DNA of 64,000 bases from positions 124,001 to 188,000 of the forward strand of contig CAVVCU010000007.1 in the NCBI GenBank assembly GCA_963746825.1. Reading direction: 5' to 3'. The stretch's first letter is position 1; each line of letters begins with the position of its first letter. This DNA is from JACVRW01 sp963746825. Lineage in GTDB: Bacteria; Actinomycetota; Thermoleophilia; Solirubrobacterales; Thermoleophilaceae. Position numbers and translations under genes: made by a program. The notes under the pieces are model-generated. The model had not been told where the DNA came from and searched no databases. It was given only the letters and a program-made list of their open reading frames with translations. Below are positions 60,180-64,000 of this stretch, piece after piece.

Positions 60180-61566
60180 TCACACGCGATACCGCTCGAA
60201 AGCCTCCTCACGCGCCTCGCGGTGGTCGACGATCGGCTCGGGGTAGTCAGTGCCGATCACGCATCCGCACTCCTCCTGGACCTCCTCGGGCATCGTCCAG
60301 GGCTCGCGCAGGTACTTGTCGGGCACGGGCTCGAGCTCGGGCACGTACCGGCGCACGTAGTGGCCCTCGGGATCGAAGCGCTCCATGTGGCGGGCCGGGT
60401 TGTAGATGCGCCGGAAGAAGGGCTGGGGGTCGACGCCCACCGACGCGATCCACTGCCAGTTGCCGTTGTTGTTGGCCTGGTCGCCGTCGATCAGGAGGCG
60501 CATGAACCAGCGCTCGCCCTCGCGCCAGTCGATCCCGAGATCCTTGGTGAGAAACGAGCCCACCACGAGCCGCGCGCGGTTGTGCATGAAGCCCTCGCGG
60601 CGCAGCTGGCGCATGCCGGCGTCGACGAGCGGGTAGCCGGTGCGGCCCTCGCGCCAGGCCTGGAGGTGCTCGGGGTTCTCGTTCCAGGAGATCTGGCCGC
60701 GGTAGCGCTGCTGGAACTCGTCGCTTGCGTTGTCGGGGAAGTGGCGCAGCACGTGGTGGTAGAAGTCGCGCCAGCAGAGCTGTCGTCGGAAGGCGTCGGG
60801 TCCCTTGCCACTCGGCAGCCGCTCCTCGACCTCGCGCGGCGAGATGCAGCCGAAGTGCAGGTAGGCCGAGAGGCGCGAGGTCTTGTCGCGGCCCAGCGCG
60901 TCGTGGTTGTCGGTGTACTCGCTCACGCCGGAGCTCAGGAAGCGCGAGAGCCGCTCCCGCGCGGCCCCCTCGCCGCCCGGCAGCGGATCCTCGACCTCCT
61001 GCTCCATCCCCAGGTCGGCCAGCGACGGAATCCGCCCCTTGCGGACCTCCGACGGCAGGCCGGGCAGTCGCGCGCGGCCGGCCCAGCACCTCGCGGCGCG
61101 GCACCTGGAGCCACGAGCGGTGGAAGGGGCTGAAGACCGTGTACGGCTTGCCCTGCTGGGTGGTGATCTCGGTGAGGTCGTCGACGGCGTGCAGCCCGGG
61201 ATGAGCGCACGGCTCCACGCCGGCCTCCTCGAGCGCCCGCCAGACGCGGGTCATCCGTCCCCGGGCGAAGGGGCCGGAGTCGGCGGTGAAGTGGACCTCG
61301 CGGGCGTCGGTCTCCTTCGCGAGCTCGACCAGCTCCCGCTCCGGCGGCCCGTGGCGGATGACCAAGTCCCCCTCGAGGCGCTCACGCAGCTCGGCCAGGC
61401 ACTCGAGCATGAACTGGGTGCGCGGGCCCGAGGCGTTGCGGCCGCCGAGCAGACGATCGTCGAGGCAGAAGACGCAGACCACGCGCTCGCAGCGATCGAG
61501 GGCCGCTCGCAGCGCGGGATGGTCGTGCAGGCGCAGGTCGCGCGTGAACCAGAGGATGCCCGTCAT
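60180..61566 (-). CDS. phr: Deoxyribodipyrimidine photolyase (CPD class I type), one frameshift
   Basis: About 461 aa after repair. The photolyase N-domain starts GILWFTRDLRLHDHPALRAA. The FAD domain has RLSAYLHFGCISPREVEERL, QLCWRDFYHHVLRHFP, GYPLVDAGMRQLRREGFMHN, RLVVGSFLTKDLGIDWREGE and DGDQANNNGNWQWIASVG, the last being the family signature for FAD binding and electron transfer. An extra base near 61070 breaks the frame between VPRREVLG and LPGLPSEVRKGRIPSL. It repairs UV-induced pyrimidine dimers with blue light. Confidence 0.9.
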
Positions 61567-61587
61567 TGGCAGGGGTACGGAGCCGGT

Positions 61588-61593
61588 TAGCCT
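61588..61593 (+). promoter_or_regulatory. -10 box TAGCCT, leaderless start
   Basis: TAGCCT, 7 bases, ATG 61601; divergent from the photolyase. Confidence 0.5.
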
Positions 61594-61600
61594 ACGGACG

Positions 61601-62215
61601 ATGCGCGAGCGCTTCCCGCTCTTCCCGCTCGGCCTGGTGCTCCTCCCGCACGAGCTCGTGCCCCTGCACATCTTCGAGGACCGCTACAAGCTGATGATCG
61701 GCGAGTGCCTCGAGCAGGAGAGCGAATTCGGCATCGTCTGGCTCTCCGACGACGGGCTCAAGGAGGTGGGCTGCTCGGCGCGCGTGACCAGGGTCCTCGA
61801 GAGCTTTGACGACGGGCGCATGAACATCCTCGTGGAGGGCGCCGAGCCGTTTCGGCTGGTCCGCCGGATCGAGGACCTGCCCTATCCCGCCGGCGACGTG
61901 GAGCCGCTGTTCGACGACGAGCCGGCGGACGAGGCCTCCAGCACCGTGGCCGCGGCGGCCCGTCGCCGCTACTCCGACCTCCTCGACGAGGTGACCGACG
62001 AACGCCCGGCCGAAGACGAGCTGGCCGGGCTCGACGCCTACGGGATGGCGGCCACGCTCGACGTGGCTCTCGACGCCAAGCAGATGCTGTTGGAGCTGCG
62101 CTCGGAGAACGCTCGCCTCGAGCAGCTCGAGGGGCTGTTCGCCGAAGCGCTCAGCCGGATCCGCCATGCCGAGCGCGCGGCCGAGCGCGCCCAGGGCAAC
62201 GGCAGCGTTCGCTAG
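61601..62215 (+). CDS. LON substrate-binding domain protein
   Basis: A 204-aa protein holding only the N-terminal (LAN/ASB2) domain of Lon protease: RFPLFPLGLVLLPHELVPLH, IFEDRYKLMIGECLEQESEF, GIVWLSDDGL, GCSARVTRVLESFDDGRMNI. The C-terminus is helical. No ATPase or protease domain follows, as is usual for these stand-alone proteins, which probably bind unfolded or specific peptides. Confidence 0.88.
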   Translation: MRERFPLFPLGLVLLPHELVPLHIFEDRYKLMIGECLEQESEFGIVWLSDDGLKEVGCSARVTRVLESFDDGRMNILVEGAEPFRLVRRIEDLPYPAGDVEPLFDDEPADEASSTVAAAARRRYSDLLDEVTDERPAEDELAGLDAYGMAATLDVALDAKQMLLELRSENARLEQLEGLFAEALSRIRHAERAAERAQGNGSVR

Positions 62216-62235
62216 GCGATCGACGGCCTGGGCGG

Positions 62236-62583
62236 CTACTCGTCGACCACCTGCTCGAAGCCGCCCCAGAACATCCGTGAACCGTCAAAGGGCATATCCA
62301 TGTCCATCATCTCGGCGTCCTGGCTCATCTTCTCGTTAGCCGCGTCGCGGGTGGCCTTGTCCGGGTACTCCACCCAGCTGAAGATCGGCGTCTCGTCGTC
62401 CTTGGCCTGGACCGCCCGGTAGAAGTCGGTGACCTCTCCCTTGGGCAGGTCGTCGCCCCAGCACTCGATCACGCGGGTGGCGCCGAGGTCCTTGAAGAAC
62501 TTCGCCGCCTCACGCGCATGCTCGACGTACACCTCCTTGCTGGCGGTCGGGACGGCCGCCACGAAACCTTCGATATATGGCAC
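62236..62583 (-). CDS. DUF1428 family protein (YbaA-like)
   Basis: A 115-aa alpha/beta-barrel dimeric protein: YIEGFVAAVPTASKEVYVEH, VIECWGDDLPKGEVTDFYRA, FSWVEYPDKATRDAANEKM, MPFDGSRMFWGGFEQVVD. All family segments are present. GTG 62583 has GAGGAG upstream. Function of the family unknown. Confidence 0.88.
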   Translation of the reverse strand: MPYIEGFVAAVPTASKEVYVEHAREAAKFFKDLGATRVIECWGDDLPKGEVTDFYRAVQAKDDETPIFSWVEYPDKATRDAANEKMSQDAEMMDMDMPFDGSRMFWGGFEQVVDE

Positions 62584-62612
62584 TGAGATCTCCTCGTCGG
62601 GTGCCCCGCAGG

Positions 62613-63087
62613 CTACCCGGGCACGGCGACCGCAGATCGGAGGGGCCGGCCTTGCGACCGGCCCCTCCTTGTCTGCGCCCTCGGAGAGAGGAGGAGACGA
62701 CTCAACGAGGAACTGAGAGCGTTCGGCAGTTCGGTCACCTGCGCGAACGCCTCCGGATCCGCATGGAACCCGAAGTGCAAACGGTCTCGATACCCGAAGA
62801 TGCCGATGGCGAGGGCGTGCCCCTCGGCCATCGGGACCACGGGATGGGCTTCGATCAGCTCGGCGCCCAGCATGTACAGCGGGACGTCGGGACCGGGGAT
62901 GTTCGAGATCGTCAGGTTGTAGGCGCGCGGGCTCGCGATCGCACGGGCGGCCACGCCCCGAAGGGCGTTCGGGCCGCTGTGAGGCGGCCGGCACCCGCAA
63001 CGTCGCGCTCCACGCCACGTGCATGTGGGCCGAGGCGGTCTCGACCCGCAGGAAGGACCCGTCGATCGCTGACAGCCGCTCGGTCAC
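62613..63087 (-). pseudogene. WS/DGAT-type acyltransferase, internally deleted
   Basis: The N-terminus (TERLSAIDGSFLRVETASAH, MHVAWSATLRVP) matches the start of wax ester synthase/diacylglycerol acyltransferases. After about 38 residues the sequence passes, with a frame change near 63000, straight to the C-terminal domain (SPRAYNLTISNIPGPDVPLY, LGAELIEAHPVVPMAEGHAL, GIFGYRDRLHFGFHADPEAF). The middle ~300 residues with the HHxxxDG active site are missing. Family members are about 450-480 aa. Either a real internal deletion or an assembly collapse; no activity is possible as it stands. TTG 63105 is an alternative start. Confidence 0.75.
62639..62668. terminator. Strong hairpin near the end of the WS/DGAT remnant
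   Basis: A perfect 11-bp stem (GGAGGGGCCGG / CCGGCCCCTCC) with an 8-base loop. It lies inside the nominal C-terminal frame of the remnant, suggesting the original stop was upstream of it and that it terminated the gene. Confidence 0.5.
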
Positions 63088-63177
63088 TCCTCCAGGATCG
63101 GCCAAGGGGGCCGGGCGGTCATTCGACGCACGTCGGAAATCTCACCGCCCGTAATCGACACGAGGTCGAGCGGATTG

Positions 63178-64000
63178 TTATCGCACGACGGTCGCGGCGC
63201 CGCCGCGCCGCGGGTCGCCCCCGCCGCTCAGCTCGCCCGTCTGGAGGTTGCGCGCGACGGCCTGCACGCCGCCGAAGAAGAGGTTCTGCTCGGCCCAGCG
63301 GCGGACCGTCCACTCGGAACGCTCGAGGCGATTGAGCGCGTCCTCGTCGATCCCCGGCTCGGCATCCACCTCGCGGCCCTCGACGTGGATTCGCTCGCGC
63401 GAGACCGCCTCCTGGGCGGGCAGGCCGTCGTCCACCACGCCCATGATCGTCTGGAGGATGGCCGAGCGGATGCGGTTCGACCCCGCGCTGCCCAGCGCGA
63501 CCTCCGGGCGCCCGTCGCGCAGCACCACCGTCGGCGCCATCATGCTCGGAACCCGGGCACCCGGCTCGTGGAGGTGGTATCCGAGCGGGTTCAGGTCCTC
63601 CTCGCCGAGCATGTTGTTGAGGTGCACCCCCGTGCCGGGCACCACCACCCCCGAGCCCGAGCCGTTGGAGCAGGTGACAGAGGCGCAGGCGCCCTCGGCG
63701 TCCATCACCGCGATGTGCGTGGTATTCCCGAGTTGAGAGCGCACCTCCGTGGCCACCTTGTCCAGCGCGTCCTTGGCCAGGAAGCGCTCGAGGTAGCCCT
63801 CGGTGGCGAGCCCGGCGAGGAACTCCTCGTCGCGCGCGCGGTTGGTGGACGCCATCACCTCGGCGATCGCCGCCGAGTCGTGCGGGCCGTCGAGGCGCTC
63901 GAGGATCCCCAGCGCGTCGGCGATCAGGATCCCGCCCGAGGACGGGGGCGGGTTGGTGAGCACCTCGCGGCCGCGGTAGCTCACGCGTGCCGGCTCGCGC
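63178..64000 (-). CDS. Gamma-glutamyltransferase (partial, C-terminal part)
   Basis: The gene runs off the right edge. About 270 residues of the large and small subunits are present: VLTNPPPSSGGILIADALGI, then LGNTTHIAVMDAEGACASVT, in which the first Thr of NTTH is the autoprocessing and catalytic nucleophile. Also GSGVVVPGTGVHLNNMLGEE, VPSMMAPTVVLRDGRPEVAL, GSAGSNRIRSAILQTIMGVV. It cleaves gamma-glutamyl compounds such as glutathione outside the cytoplasm. Confidence 0.92.
   Translation of the reverse strand, partial: REPARVSYRGREVLTNPPPSSGGILIADALGILERLDGPHDSAAIAEVMASTNRARDEEFLAGLATEGYLERFLAKDALDKVATEVRSQLGNTTHIAVMDAEGACASVTCSNGSGSGVVVPGTGVHLNNMLGEEDLNPLGYHLHEPGARVPSMMAPTVVLRDGRPEVALGSAGSNRIRSAILQTIMGVVDDGLPAQEAVSRERIHVEGREVDAEPGIDEDALNRLERSEWTVRRWAEQNLFFGGVQAVARNLQTGELSGGGDPRRGGAATVVR

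Noticed and set aside
1..64000. Programmed +1 frameshifting as the cause of the breaks
   Set aside because: No common slippery site or stop-codon context is seen, and breaks hit unrelated housekeeping-type genes; sequence error is simpler.
1..64000. tRNA, rRNA, insertion sequence, prophage or integrase
   Set aside because: None recognised. The resolvase-like domain at 48 kb is membrane-tethered and lacks catalytic residues, with no flanking repeats or att-like sites seen.

Overview
The window is GC-rich DNA with tightly packed genes on both strands. It most likely comes from an actinobacterium of the class Thermoleophilia (Solirubrobacterales-like). This placement is an inference, not a measured phylogeny. 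It rests on three things: frequent GTG/TTG starts; many starts sitting 6-9 bases after a TANNNT box (leaderless transcription); and secreted-protein N-termini such as 'MSKGRHRR' and 'SYANVMASVAVFVALGGG', which I associate with that class.

Layout. 0-5.8 kb: MFS transporter, secreted protein, uracil-DNA glycosylase-like protein, amidohydrolase, secreted protein. 5.8-12.6 kb: acyl-CoA dehydrogenase, GAF/HD-GYP/GGDEF-like signalling protein, membrane glycosyltransferase-like protein, YjbR, CHAD and MeaB. 12.6-18.8 kb: secreted hydrolase, two tandem small secreted paralogues, an RTX-like/M15-like secreted protein and a MacB-type ABC exporter pair. 18.8-24.1 kb: methyltransferase, MreB behind a two-component operon, hexapeptide acyltransferase. 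24.1-26.4 kb: MMPL transporter. 26.5-35.2 kb: CaiD-like hydratase, SDR, flavin amine oxidase, class III aminotransferase, PYROXD2-like oxidoreductase, a TetR with a tandem operator, DUF3995 protein, epimerase. 35.2-48.1 kb: PotABCD polyamine-type uptake operon with its TetR, then a Rieske oxygenase/TetR pair divergent from a small protein, acyl-CoA dehydrogenase, NDP-forming acyl-CoA synthetase and second amine oxidase. 48.1-51.7 kb: two unusual envelope genes, one for a peptidoglycan-binding/transmembrane/resolvase-like fusion and one for a PVDPx pentapeptide-repeat protein. 51.7-64 kb: DHA2 exporter, TMEM175-like channel, a methyltransferase-GH57-GT4 operon with the order of mycobacterial Rv3030-Rv3032, another methyltransferase, membrane protein, photolyase, LON-domain protein, DUF1428, a broken WS/DGAT gene and a partial gamma-glutamyltransferase.

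How genes may work together. From 26.8 to 48 kb the genes fit uptake of (poly)amines or quaternary amines, oxidative or transaminative nitrogen removal, CoA activation and beta-oxidation-like steps. The two divergent promoters at 29.66 and 43.23 kb share an almost identical operator at the same distance from the start codon, which suggests one regulon.

Quality warning. About 35 frameshifts are visible. Wherever I could resolve the sign, each is an extra base (+1), with none clearly a deletion. This looks like systematic insertion error in the read or assembly, so frameshifted genes are described here as single genes, with the break positions given.
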